From assembly GCA_910577755.1 (NCBI GenBank), contig CAJTNL010000019.1, forward strand, positions 1-29,085: DNA of 29,085 bases, read 5' to 3'. Origin of the DNA: an uncultured Eubacteriales bacterium (GTDB taxonomy: Bacteria > Bacillota > Clostridia > Oscillospirales > Acutalibacteraceae). The stretch's first letter is position 1; every line of letters begins with the position of its first letter. Shown one piece after another: positions 17,361-25,863 of the stretch. The notes beneath the pieces are model-generated. The model was not told where the DNA came from, did no database searches, and saw only the letters and a list, made by a program, of their open reading frames with translations. The position numbers were made by a program, and so were the translations under genes.

Positions 17361-17392
17361 AAAGTTAACCTCACTTTGAAAGGAGTTTTTTA

Positions 17393-18067
17393 ATGGAACG
17401 ATCAACATTTGAGTCTGTCTATAAAAAAATATTACCATTTTGGAGCGAAATATCAACAGATGACAAAGATTACATTTGTGAACACTCGGTAACTCTAACC
17501 TATCCTAAAGGTACAAATATTCACGCTGGTAACGAATGCTCGGGGGTTATATTTGTCATAACAGGCAGTCTTCGTCTCTACATCATGTCTGAAGAAGGAA
17601 AGGACATAACCCTTTATCGTCTACATGCAGGAGATATGTGTATGCTTTCAGCCTCCTGTGTGTTACAGACAATAACTTTTGATGTGTTTTTAGACGCCGA
17701 AGAGGAAAGTGAATGCTATGTTATTAGCGGTCCGGCATTTTCGGCTGTATCTGAGCGTAACCCAGCAGTTAAGATATTTGCCCTTGAGTCGGCAGTCAGC
17801 CGCTTTTCAGATGTGATGTGGGTTATGCAGCAAATTCTTTTTATGGGTATAGATAAACGTCTTGCTATTTTTCTGTCTGACGAAGTTGTAAGAACGGGTT
17901 CTGACACCATAGCGCTAACCCATGAACAAATCGCAAAATATATGGGATCTGCACGTGAAGTCGTATCAAGAATGCTCAAATATTTCTCAAACGAGGGTAT
18001 TGTTGAAGTGTCAAGAAAAGGTGTTAAAATACTGAATAAGAAGCAACTTCGCAAATTAACCCTCTAA
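17393..18067 (+). CDS. Crp/Fnr-family transcription regulator
   Basis: This 224-aa protein has an N-terminal cyclic-nucleotide-binding-like fold (about 20-115) and a C-terminal winged HTH (about 150-220). The recognition helix SAREVVSRMLKYF contains R188-E189-x3-R193, the arrangement by which CRP reads GTGA. Cysteines at 29, 49, 83, 89 and 108 are candidates for redox or persulfide sensing (CMLSASC is the closest pair). It starts at ATG 17393 with GAAAGGAG upstream, and a -10 TATAAT lies at 17343-17348. Nearby GTGA-N5-TCAC type sites at the rhodanese and ferredoxin genes suggest these are its targets. The family is sure; the inducer is inferred. Confidence 0.92.
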   Translation: MERSTFESVYKKILPFWSEISTDDKDYICEHSVTLTYPKGTNIHAGNECSGVIFVITGSLRLYIMSEEGKDITLYRLHAGDMCMLSASCVLQTITFDVFLDAEEESECYVISGPAFSAVSERNPAVKIFALESAVSRFSDVMWVMQQILFMGIDKRLAIFLSDEVVRTGSDTIALTHEQIAKYMGSAREVVSRMLKYFSNEGIVEVSRKGVKILNKKQLRKLTL

Positions 18068-18068
18068 T

Positions 18069-18110
18069 ATTGAAAAAAGTAGACCTTAAGTCTTGCTCTT
18101 TTCAATAAAC
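18069..18110. terminator. Inverted repeat after Crp/Fnr gene, possible terminator
   Basis: ATTGAAAA (about 18070) and TTTTCAAT (about 18100) enclose an imperfect inner dyad, just after the stop. There is no long T-run, so termination is likely but not certain. Confidence 0.45.
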
Positions 18111-18254
18111 AATTTGACCATTTTCATTACAAGCAACATTATAAAACATTAAAAATCTTGATAGAGCTATCGTTAACTATTCACATTGATTTTACATGCT
18201 GCAAAAACTGTATCCATCGGCATAAAATCAGCCAAAACGGATTATTAACTATTT

Positions 18255-18854
18255 TTATGACTTTTTCTGCGGCATCACATGTTTTGCTTTGCATATTAGT
18301 TGTGTTACCGTACCCATAGGACAGTATACACACCATGAGCGAGGTTTAAAAAATATCATTGTAATAAAACCGAGCACCGTAGATGTAAGCATTACACTAT
18401 AAAAACCGAATGCAAATTGCGATACCCCAGGTGAAAACAATGTTCCGTGATATACCCACTGCCAAGGCAGTTTAAATGTCCATAATAAGGTTACGGTTTG
18501 GCTAAGTTCTTTAGCTCCGGCAAATACAAGATAGGTATTCCAAAGCATTACAAAGAACATTGCAAAAAAGAACACCAAAAAGCCATATCTAAAATATTTT
18601 GATTTCATCCATTTAGGAATGTCTCTTTTACGGGATAACCCAAATTTTCCTCCAATAAAAGCAAACAACTGTCCCCTTCCACAATATTTGTTGCAGTATG
18701 CCTTATTACCCTTTACCGCTGACATAATTAGTGGGATAAAGAAGCATAACAGTCCCAGCCATGCAAATAAGATATTAAAGAATCCAAGTATCAAATAGGT
18801 AAGGGAGAGGATCCAAAAATAATCATACCACCGCTTTTTCGTTTTCATTTCCAA
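18255..18854 (-). CDS. Membrane 4Fe-4S protein (NapH/NosR/CcoG-like)
   Basis: This 199-aa membrane protein has about four hydrophobic segments (near 13-45, 90-115, 130-165 and 155-175, approximate). It has two cysteine groups: YCNKYCGRG near residue 55 and WCVYCPMGTVTQLIC near the C-terminus. This arrangement fits membrane Fe-S electron carriers related to NapH/NosR-type proteins. The gene overlaps the ferredoxin gene by 32 bp in the same operon, so it probably passes electrons between the membrane and the ferredoxin. Its link to the persulfide enzymes is by neighbourhood and shared predicted regulator. Confidence 0.8.
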   Translation of the reverse strand: MEMKTKKRWYDYFWILSLTYLILGFFNILFAWLGLLCFFIPLIMSAVKGNKAYCNKYCGRGQLFAFIGGKFGLSRKRDIPKWMKSKYFRYGFLVFFFAMFFVMLWNTYLVFAGAKELSQTVTLLWTFKLPWQWVYHGTLFSPGVSQFAFGFYSVMLTSTVLGFITMIFFKPRSWCVYCPMGTVTQLICKAKHVMPQKKS

Positions 18855-19041
18855 TCACCTCCAGAGTAATAATACTTGCGGGACATTCTTTAACACATTT
18901 ACCACATCCAACACATAATTCTTGGCTAATTTCTGCAAAGATACCTTTGGGGATTGCTATTGCATCCCTTGGACACACTTTCATGCAGCAGCCGCAAGCC
19001 ACGCACTCAGCAGTACTAACTTTCGCTTTTTTCTTAGACAT
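18823..19041 (-). CDS. 2[4Fe-4S] ferredoxin
   Basis: This 72-aa clostridial-type ferredoxin has two complete cluster motifs: CVACGCCMKVCPRDA and CVGCGKCVKECPASI. It starts at ATG 19041; the ribosome site AGGAGGGA is 6-7 bp upstream and lies in the 3' arm of an 11-bp inverted repeat. The stop overlaps the next gene. It is first in a two-gene operon with the membrane Fe-S protein. The upstream operator and -10 box indicate control by the Crp/Fnr protein at 17393. Confidence 0.92.
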   Translation of the reverse strand: MSKKKAKVSTAECVACGCCMKVCPRDAIAIPKGIFAEISQELCVGCGKCVKECPASIITLEVIGNENEKAVV

Positions 19042-19045
19042 AAAA

Positions 19046-19086
19046 ATTCCCTCCTGTTATACACATAGTATACAGCAGGAGGGAAT
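19046..19086. promoter_or_regulatory. 11-bp inverted repeat covering the ferredoxin ribosome site
   Basis: ATTCCCTCCTG (19046-19056) and CAGGAGGGAAT (19076-19086) are perfect inverted repeats, with an inner TATAC/GTATA pair (19058-19062, 19068-19072). The ferredoxin Shine-Dalgarno lies in one arm and its complement in the other. If the transcript starts at about 19060 (see promoter), only one arm is transcribed, so it would act as DNA. Confidence 0.6.
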
Positions 19087-19107
19087 TTATTTCCGTGACT
19101 TAATCAC
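19067..19107 (-). promoter_or_regulatory. Ferredoxin promoter with Crp/Fnr-type operator
   Basis: The operator GTGACTTAATCAC (19095-19107) is a near-perfect GTGA-N5-TCAC palindrome centred at 19101. The -10 box TATACT is at 19072-19067. The spacing from centre to -10 is 29 bp, identical to the rhodanese promoter, and 17 of 17 bases (TTCCGTRACTTAATCAC) are shared. Confidence 0.72.
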
Positions 19108-19217
19108 TAGACAGGCTATAAAAACGTACGAATAAGCCAATATAATATAGATTTAAACACAAGTTTTCCAACTAATTCATCAGTTTATCCAAATTCATAT
19201 GTCATATAAAACGTAAT

Positions 19218-19964
19218 TTACTGTTCAGTTCGCTCCGCATAAACTAATAATCTATATTCACCATTTGAAGAATATGGATGGCAAGTAACCAACGTAATCA
19301 TATCTTTTCTTTGGCGAATCAGTACCTCGTTAATTTCATTGGGATATATGATTTTGCTTTCTACTACATTATAAGTCAGCGTTCCCCATGGATTAACGAT
19401 ATCAATCTGATCTCCTAATTTTAAATTTTCTAAATAGCGAAATTTATTAGTACCTCTCCAACCGGCATGGCCAGCAATCACACAATTTGTATTTTCTCCA
19501 CCAATAGGTGCAGAGGTTTGCCCCATAACCGCTGCCCCTTTTACCATATTCTCGTAGTCTGCACCTAAATATAATGGAAGTTTCACACCTATTGCTTGAA
19601 TGGATATATAACCAATCATTTCATCAGGAAGTCCATATTGATTAATATCTACGGGAAATGATGAATATTCCATAATATCATTAATTTTGCCCTGTCCTTC
19701 CGTAATTAATTGTTGGTTATATTCTTCTAAATCTTCTTTTAAGCCAGAAATCATCTTATAGCTACCATTATCCTCATCGTCGACCCGTATTTTTTGAATG
19801 TTCATAGTAAATTCTGAGAATTCACTAATCAGAGATTGGTCTCTATGGTTATAATACATACTGTTAAAAAATGGGTATAGCGCAATACCTCCTCCCACTA
19901 AGAACGCTAAAACTATGATGACTTCAATTATAATAAAAATAGGTTTTCTCCTACTTTTCCTCAT
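19218..19964 (-). CDS. Sortase, class C-like
   Basis: This 248-aa sortase has an N-terminal membrane anchor (about 9-30), catalytic His in CVIAGHAGW, catalytic Cys in TLVTCHPY (about Cys228) and Arg in YRLLVYAER (about Arg238). It lacks the C-terminal membrane helix and the DPF lid motif of its neighbour, so it may instead be the housekeeping-type or accessory enzyme of the locus. It overlaps the preceding sortase gene by 14 bp and is last in the pilus operon. Confidence 0.88.
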   Translation of the reverse strand: MRKSRRKPIFIIIEVIIVLAFLVGGGIALYPFFNSMYYNHRDQSLISEFSEFTMNIQKIRVDDEDNGSYKMISGLKEDLEEYNQQLITEGQGKINDIMEYSSFPVDINQYGLPDEMIGYISIQAIGVKLPLYLGADYENMVKGAAVMGQTSAPIGGENTNCVIAGHAGWRGTNKFRYLENLKLGDQIDIVNPWGTLTYNVVESKIIYPNEINEVLIRQRKDMITLVTCHPYSSNGEYRLLVYAERTEQ

Positions 19965-20835
19965 CCCTCAGCCTCCTATTAAACCTTAATGCCAGGAATA
20001 GCTTTACAAGAAATAATATAAATAATAAAAATGCGATGATTGCAGTTACAAATTGGACAATCTCTATTACAGAAAATGATTTGCCCTCTCTAGCCTTTTG
20101 CATGATTCTTTCTTCTTCTTCTTGACTCATCTGTTCTGGAAATATTCTAGTACCACGCACTAATAAACGGTGATCATTCACACCATAAGGAGTACATGTG
20201 ACAAGCGTTACATAATCCTCATCTTGATCCAACACCAGCTTTTCAATTTCTGACGGCAAAATCACATCTATTTGATCTACTTGATAGGTCAAAACTTCAT
20301 CTAATACATGAATACTGAAAATATCGTCTGTTTTTAGCTTTATAAGATCCGTAAACAAAGTTTTTCCCGGGAGACCCGTATGTCCTGTCAACACACAATG
20401 TGAACCTTTTCCACCTACAGGCAAAGATGTGGTAGAAAGATGACCGATGCCTTTTTTCAGCGTATCGTCCTCCGAACCATGATAAATAGGTAAATTTACT
20501 TTTATAGATGGAATGTCAATCGTAGCCATGATCTCCGTAACATTTAACATATCATCATAATTGCCCCCGACGTTTTTTAGTGTTTCAAAATCAAACGGAT
20601 CAGTCAGAATTGCTCCGCTTTTCCGTAAATTTTCATTAAATTGCTTTGCTTCCTCCAAGTGTTGGCTATAATCTTCTTGGCTGTTTTCCATAAAAGCTAT
20701 ATAAGCGGTTGCTTCCCCTGCCTGATGTGCGTCATTCCACCAAGCGCTGAAAGGTGGGTATGCCAACACTGCCGCCCCTAACAAAAATACGATTAGCAAT
20801 AGAATATACAGCTTTATAGAAATTGGTTTTTGCAT
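19951..20835 (-). CDS. Class C (pilin) sortase
   Basis: This 294-aa pilin-polymerising sortase has an N-terminal membrane segment and the class C lid motif DPF (in ILTDPFDF). It has catalytic His in CVLTGHTGL, the TLVTCTPYGVNDHRLLVRG signature with catalytic Cys and Arg, and a C-terminal membrane segment (VTAIIAFLLFILFLV). I chose ATG 20835, which has GGAGG just upstream; the extension to 20850 reads through that ribosome site. It forms covalent bonds between pilin subunits at the outer membrane face. A hairpin separates it from the pilin gene. Confidence 0.94.
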   Translation of the reverse strand: MQKPISIKLYILLLIVFLLGAAVLAYPPFSAWWNDAHQAGEATAYIAFMENSQEDYSQHLEEAKQFNENLRKSGAILTDPFDFETLKNVGGNYDDMLNVTEIMATIDIPSIKVNLPIYHGSEDDTLKKGIGHLSTTSLPVGGKGSHCVLTGHTGLPGKTLFTDLIKLKTDDIFSIHVLDEVLTYQVDQIDVILPSEIEKLVLDQDEDYVTLVTCTPYGVNDHRLLVRGTRIFPEQMSQEEEERIMQKAREGKSFSVIEIVQFVTAIIAFLLFILFLVKLFLALRFNRRLRDEEK

Positions 20836-20857
20836 ACTGCCTCCTATCAAAGAAGAA

Positions 20858-20879
20858 GAGAGCGAAATGATTCGCCCTC
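20858..20879 (-). terminator. Attenuator-like hairpin between pilin and sortase genes
   Basis: On the minus strand GAGGGCGAA and TTCGCTCTC form a 9-bp stem (one G-U pair) with a 4-nt loop, followed by a pyrimidine-rich stretch. It could reduce transcription into the sortase genes so that pilin is made in excess. Confidence 0.55.
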
Positions 20880-20921
20880 TTTTACTTTATATTTTACGCT
20901 TAGAAAAGATTACTAAATTAC

Positions 20922-22436
20922 TTAACTTCTTTTCCTCTTAGCCTTTTTCTCAATAATAATAATAGCCGTTACAGCAACAATCATAACGCCTAAACCGGCA
21001 ATTACAAATACATAAGTACCAATACCGCCTGTTTGAGGAAGCACAGTAGTAATCGGTGCATTTGTAATCGTCAGGTCTCTAATATTGTTGTCATCTGGAT
21101 CATTATCTAATTTACCGTCATTATTAACATCTGTAAGTGAAACCGGAAAATTTGTTCCAGGCAGTTGATAACCTGGGTTTGTTTTGGTTTCTTTTAACTC
21201 ATATTCGCCCAAATCCAAACCGTCTACTCTTATTTTACCATTTGCATCGGTTGTAAGAGTTGTAACCGTACCATTAGGATCATAAATATACGTACCGTTA
21301 GGTTGCTGAGTGAAGGTCAAAGGATTGCCTTGGTTGTCATAAACCTCAAATTCTACATTACTAAGCTTTTTAGTAGGGTCAGTAGCATCTGTTACTGTTG
21401 TTTCAAAGCCGTAAGTGTAAACGGTTGTAGTATTTGTCGGGGTCGTAGGAGTCGTTCCAGTCGTTGTATTTCCATACGGGTCATTGCTAAAAACTAATTG
21501 TGCACTATTTGTAGAAGCGCTATTGTCAACAAAAACCGCATCCATATTAACAGTTGCACTATAAGTCACTTCAAGCTGTTGATATGCCTTAATATTATTG
21601 TATACAAAATCAATCTCAATAGAAGTTTTTCCATCCGCAATCTGATTAGAAGTTACAGTGTAATCTCTATTAACAGTTAGTTGTGTACCATTGGCTGTGA
21701 CTACAACATCGTTTTTAAAACTAAGACCGGCGCTCATGGTATCCTGAATTTGAAAAGTTTTATTGGTTGCATCTTCTGGATAGGTAGGAACTGTCGCTGT
21801 CACTGTATAAGGAACAGTATCTCCAATTGCAACTGATTTTTTTGTAGTTGTCTTTGTTATAGATGGTGTATCTGACTTTACATTAATGGTAACATCCTTG
21901 TTATATACATATTTGCCATTTTCAACTGTTACCGGATAAGAAGCGGTCATAACCTGGAAAACCTTTGCAGTAGTTGCAGCGCCGGTCAGCACATATTGAC
22001 CAACAGGAACACTGCTATTGGTGTCATTACCAGTTAGGGTAAAGCTAGAAGCAACATTATTTGCTTTTACATATGCGGCAAATTTACCGAGCACACTTTT
22101 AACAGTAGCCTCATCAGTTAAAGCTTGATACTGAGCAAATGTAGTAACATTGGCTATATTAGCTCCTGCTAAAAAAGCTGTAAAAGCAGCGCTTGGTGTA
22201 TAGGTTAACTCATTTGTAGTTTGGTTATACTCTACTTTCATAACCTCATAGGCTGTAAAAGTATCCGTTGCTTCAGCTCCAGCGACAGTTAAAGTACCCA
22301 GTGCGCCTGGTGTCAAGTCGGTTTTTGTTGCGCTCGTTTCGCCGTTACCTGTAACAGCCGCAAAAACCGAAATATTCAAAGTAGCCACTAACATAATTGC
22401 CATAAATAGCATGATGATAATTTTTGATTTTTTCAT
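20922..22436 (-). CDS. Major pilin (LPQTG-anchored fimbrial subunit)
   Basis: This 504-aa backbone pilin has a signal peptide (about 1-27), then a fimbrial isopeptide-bond domain. Around residue 185-190 is YVYNKDVTI, a variant of the pilin motif lysine context. A Cna-B/SpaA-like domain follows (about 345-455), carrying the E-box GEYELKETKTNPGYQ whose Glu supports an isopeptide bond. The sorting signal is LPQTG at 466-470, then a hydrophobic stretch and KKAKRKRS. It lies between the adhesin and sortase genes. The class C sortase would polymerise it by joining the LPQTG threonine to a lysine. The role is secure; the receptor and the polymer lysine are inferred. Confidence 0.92.
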   Translation of the reverse strand: MKKSKIIIMLFMAIMLVATLNISVFAAVTGNGETSATKTDLTPGALGTLTVAGAEATDTFTAYEVMKVEYNQTTNELTYTPSAAFTAFLAGANIANVTTFAQYQALTDEATVKSVLGKFAAYVKANNVASSFTLTGNDTNSSVPVGQYVLTGAATTAKVFQVMTASYPVTVENGKYVYNKDVTINVKSDTPSITKTTTKKSVAIGDTVPYTVTATVPTYPEDATNKTFQIQDTMSAGLSFKNDVVVTANGTQLTVNRDYTVTSNQIADGKTSIEIDFVYNNIKAYQQLEVTYSATVNMDAVFVDNSASTNSAQLVFSNDPYGNTTTGTTPTTPTNTTTVYTYGFETTVTDATDPTKKLSNVEFEVYDNQGNPLTFTQQPNGTYIYDPNGTVTTLTTDANGKIRVDGLDLGEYELKETKTNPGYQLPGTNFPVSLTDVNNDGKLDNDPDDNNIRDLTITNAPITTVLPQTGGIGTYVFVIAGLGVMIVAVTAIIIIEKKAKRKRS

Positions 22437-22486
22437 AATTTTTTTGTTTCTCCTTTAATAATTTTATTTTATAAATATATAAATCG

Positions 22487-24670
22487 TCAATTCTTTTGAC
22501 GTTTTTTGCGATGAGAATAAATTTCTAACGTAATAACAGCACCTATCATTGGTACAATACCTAAAATAATGTAAGGTATTACCCCACCAAATCCAGTAAC
22601 GGGTAAATCCATAATAATCGCATTATCCGTAACTTCTACCGTGAAAACTCCATCGGAAGGAGTCACAGGTTGACCAGATACAGTAATACTACAGTCAGGA
22701 TTAATGACAATCGGGACAGGCTCGGCAAGGATTGAATAACCGCTTGGAGTTGCAACCTCTTTTAGCCAATACTTTCCGGAGTCTCCATATAATTCCTGAT
22801 TAAAAATATCTACATTTACCCTAAACAAATCAAGAATACCATTTTCATCCGTTTTCAACTGTTCATCTGTTGCATTTTCAAGGTTAGTTGTAAATCCGGC
22901 ATCGACAAAAGCAGTAGCAGGTATGGTACATTTTTCGTCACGATAAAGTTGAAAACCTGCACCCTGCAGTGGGTTACCGTCAGGATCCTTTTTTAAAATA
23001 CGCATGGTATATATAGGAGTAAAGTACCATATACCATAAAGCTTAATATCACCCTGTCGATTTGTGGGTGTAATCTCCGTTATGGTACTACCAACATCAG
23101 CATACGTAGACCATGCTAGAAAATACCATTCCCCTGGTATACCTATATTGTTTACTTTTTCTTGAGTAGATAAAAGATAAGGTAATAAGGATACATGTTC
23201 ACCAGTTGGAACGCCTACGATTGGATCTAAAGTAACGTTTGGGTCGGCAGTCGTTGATTGCTGTGGCATTCCATTCCCATTTTCATCTTCTAAAACTTCA
23301 AAAGTTAGCGTGTGTATAGCAGCAAATGGTGTCACATCCCCTGCCATTTGTGGCTCCATGAAGGGTTGTGTAGAGGTAGCAGGGGCAGTATTTGGTACAA
23401 AGTTAGCTGTATATATATCTGCTTCATAAAAACCACTGATCATAGGAAGTGTCAGTGTTTCTTCTTCGCTTACAATATCGCCTGCTGCATTAGTCCAATT
23501 TACAAAACGATACCCTGTAACAGGCTCTGCCGTAGCTCCAATAGCTCTGTATCCCGGTGTGATAGTCTCGCTAGAGACAGATACCGTTCCCATTGCGGGG
23601 TCAGAGCTCTGATAACTAATCTCTACATCCTCACCTGGTATCCACTGTGCATAAAGTGTTTCATGATTATTCTTATGGTCCAAATTCAAATCCATATCGT
23701 ATAGTTTGTGGGGAAGATTCTCAACCAATCCACGATCTTCAAACGCCATGCCAGTGCCATCCGGTTTTGTATTCCAACCTGCAAACACCATGCCGGGAGG
23801 TCCCAAATATCCATTTTCAGTCAATGATTCCTCCGTAAAAAACAAAATGGTTTGCGTTGGCATTTCACCTCTATCGTTTATGTCGATACCAGAATCATCA
23901 TATTCCGGTGAGGTTGGATCATAATTCATATCATAGCTGATCTGATAAGTATCTTGTTCGAAAACAGCAGTGTAGACTGCAGTTTTATAACCACTTTCAC
24001 CTTTTGGCGGTATAAATGTTGGGTCTCCTCCTCTGATCATGTTACCGTTTTCATCCTGCCAGCCACTCAATTTATAACCCCAATTTGTAGAAACTACAGA
24101 GCCTTGCGCCACGCCGGTAATGGCACGAAGGGTTTCTTGTTCATAACCCTTATCAATAGAACCTTTACGCTCATCTTGACTCAAATATTTAATGGTAATT
24201 GGTAAATTATCTAACCATTTGGCATAGAATATCTTGTTACCTGTATCATTGCTGGTAATCGAAATTTTTTTTGGTGTTGTAAAGTTCGAATCCTCATACC
24301 AACCTTCAAATACTTTATCCTCAGAAATAGCATATATATTATTTAATGCTGGTAAAGTAACATTTGTTCCTGAAACATACGATTTAGGAGGAAGATAATC
24401 ATCAGCCCAACAATTAAAGTCTTGGTCTCCATCCTTAAACTGAATATTTCCTTTTTCACCTATAACGATTACATCATTTTGATCTTCAAATAAATATAAA
24501 TCTGAGTTCATACCATTACCAATCTCATGTCGACGTAGAGAATTGGTTGCCGCATCTTGTGTTTTTTTAATGTCATCAACAGAAGCACTAATTGTAAACA
24601 ATGGAATGCTTGACATTAACATAATTACGGCTAATAAGATTGTTAATAACAGTCTTATTTTCTTTTTCAC
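22487..24670 (-). CDS. Pilus-associated adhesin / minor pilin (LPVTG)
   Basis: This 727-aa surface protein is first in the pilus operon. It has a signal peptide (about 1-29). The middle has several InlB-B/Flg-new-like repeats (motifs such as FEGWYEDSNFTTP, VFAGWNTKPDGTG, RFVNWTNAAG, about 110-540). A Cna-B-like domain near 550-660 has the E-box KYWLKEVATPSGYS. The sorting signal is LPVTG at 689-693 with membrane span and basic tail. It is probably the tip or base adhesin. The pilin start is 50 bp downstream of its stop. Confidence 0.88.
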   Translation of the reverse strand: MKKKIRLLLTILLAVIMLMSSIPLFTISASVDDIKKTQDAATNSLRRHEIGNGMNSDLYLFEDQNDVIVIGEKGNIQFKDGDQDFNCWADDYLPPKSYVSGTNVTLPALNNIYAISEDKVFEGWYEDSNFTTPKKISITSNDTGNKIFYAKWLDNLPITIKYLSQDERKGSIDKGYEQETLRAITGVAQGSVVSTNWGYKLSGWQDENGNMIRGGDPTFIPPKGESGYKTAVYTAVFEQDTYQISYDMNYDPTSPEYDDSGIDINDRGEMPTQTILFFTEESLTENGYLGPPGMVFAGWNTKPDGTGMAFEDRGLVENLPHKLYDMDLNLDHKNNHETLYAQWIPGEDVEISYQSSDPAMGTVSVSSETITPGYRAIGATAEPVTGYRFVNWTNAAGDIVSEEETLTLPMISGFYEADIYTANFVPNTAPATSTQPFMEPQMAGDVTPFAAIHTLTFEVLEDENGNGMPQQSTTADPNVTLDPIVGVPTGEHVSLLPYLLSTQEKVNNIGIPGEWYFLAWSTYADVGSTITEITPTNRQGDIKLYGIWYFTPIYTMRILKKDPDGNPLQGAGFQLYRDEKCTIPATAFVDAGFTTNLENATDEQLKTDENGILDLFRVNVDIFNQELYGDSGKYWLKEVATPSGYSILAEPVPIVINPDCSITVSGQPVTPSDGVFTVEVTDNAIIMDLPVTGFGGVIPYIILGIVPMIGAVITLEIYSHRKKRQKN

Positions 24671-25645
24671 ATAGAATCATTCCTTTCATTATTAAAATAT
24701 TCAAATACACTGGTTATGGATACACACCACAGATTTAATTAATAAAGCTATTTATACAAACCAATTTTCTGAACCGACCTTTTCATCTTTTTATAGCCTT
24801 TATAATACAATATAGTAAAAAAAGATTATATTGCTTATAAATAATAAGCAAAAAAGTCCGTAGTTGATTTTCCATTCTATCTACCAGCACCTAAATAAGC
24901 ACAACTTTTTAATAAAACCAGGGTATTTGTGTGTATCTAATATATTATCACAAAGTTAAATATATTATCTTTGTTTAAATTTAAAATTTGATACTTCATC
25001 TTAAAACTGGCAAGAACTTGGTTTTGGAAAAATCTGCAGTATTATTATTATCATACTTTTACGACAAAAAATCAAGTTCTTTGGTAAAAATATGGAAAAG
25101 TATACATGATAGTATATTATAAATTCAATATGTATTGTTATTTGTTATAAATTACAATACATATTGAATAGCAAAATACAGCATATTCATACTTTTGTTA
25201 AAAAATTTCAAAAGATAAATTTAATCATTAAAATACATTTAATGAATTTGTTAACTATCTATGGTGATTGATTTCTAAATCAACTAAATACATAATTAAT
25301 ACAAACAACATCTCAAATTAATTATCAAAATTTATTAAAATCTGTTTTAGAAAAAATTTATCGCACATATAAAGGTAAATAAATATGGCTATTTACTAAA
25401 ACTGGTTGATAAAATAATAACACGATATAAACATCAAATTTAGATCATTTCAGTTGTGATTTAAATATAACAATAAAGGATAATTTTATATCAATAATCA
25501 GCATTTACGATACAATTATAGAAAAACGACTTGTATGATATACCAGTGCAAAGCGAAAAATTTATTTGTGATGCATCATGTTGAACAACCCCCTGTACAT
25601 ATCATGATAAAAGATAAGGAGGCTTGGTAAAGTGTGGAGGTAATT
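24671..25645. other. AT-rich intergenic region, 975 bp
   Basis: This region contains the upstream sequence of the pilus operon. Structures seen are a hairpin TTGCTTAT/ATAAGCAA (24831-24838 and 24844-24851) and a 16-bp perfect inverted repeat (25123-25169, listed separately). The last about 70 bp are homologous to the leader of the 54-aa gene in element b. No reading frame with a ribosome site is visible apart from that gene. No confident promoter could be picked. Confidence 0.6.
25123..25169. repeat. 16-bp perfect inverted repeat in pilus upstream region
   Basis: ATTCAATATGTATTGT (25123-25138) and ACAATACATATTGAAT (25154-25169) are exact complements with a 15-bp spacer. It lies about 455 bp upstream of the adhesin start, with no T-run and no adjacent gene end. 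Confidence 0.75.
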
Positions 25646-25810
25646 ATGCACTATCCTAAGACGGAACAGGGCTGGCTTGAACTTCAAAAAAGAATCGCTT
25701 CTGTTCATGCCGAGGCAGTAGAGCAGTATCTCACCAAACTACCATGCCTCAAGGAGGAAAAGTTAGCATTGTTGAAAGCCGTTCAGAAAGATTTAAAAAA
25801 CGGCAAGTAG
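25646..25810 (+). CDS. 54-aa conserved element protein, copy in element a
   Basis: This is the second copy of the short element gene (MHYPKTEQGWLELQKRIAS ... DLKNGK), starting at ATG 25646 with GGAGG 5 bp upstream. The leader starts with CATGTTGAACAAC, matching CATGTTGGACAAC of the first copy, and the terminator is shared. Most differences are conservative or at synonymous sites, so the protein is likely under selection. The function is unknown. It separates the element's main cargo from the variable slot (here DUF4062). Confidence 0.75.
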   Translation: MHYPKTEQGWLELQKRIASVHAEAVEQYLTKLPCLKEEKLALLKAVQKDLKNGK

Positions 25811-25822
25811 GTACATAAAATT

Positions 25823-25857
25823 AGACGGTCACACTGGTTAGGCTTGACCGTCTTGTT
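25823..25857 (+). terminator. Terminator of 54-aa gene, element a
   Basis: AGACGGTCA (25823-25831) pairs with TGACCGTCT (25845-25853), followed by TGTTT. It is a copy of the hairpin at 9802-9832. Confidence 0.78.
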
Positions 25858-25863
25858 TCATAA

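Noticed and set aside
17361..17456. N-terminal 32-residue extension of the CoA-disulfide reductase.
   Set aside because: It would precede the Rossmann motif, overlaps the Crp/Fnr gene and has no ribosome site. The start at 17360 is preferred.
25123..25169. Calling the 16-bp inverted repeat an invertible promoter.
   Set aside because: The spacer is only 15 bp, too short to hold a promoter; no inversion gene is adjacent.
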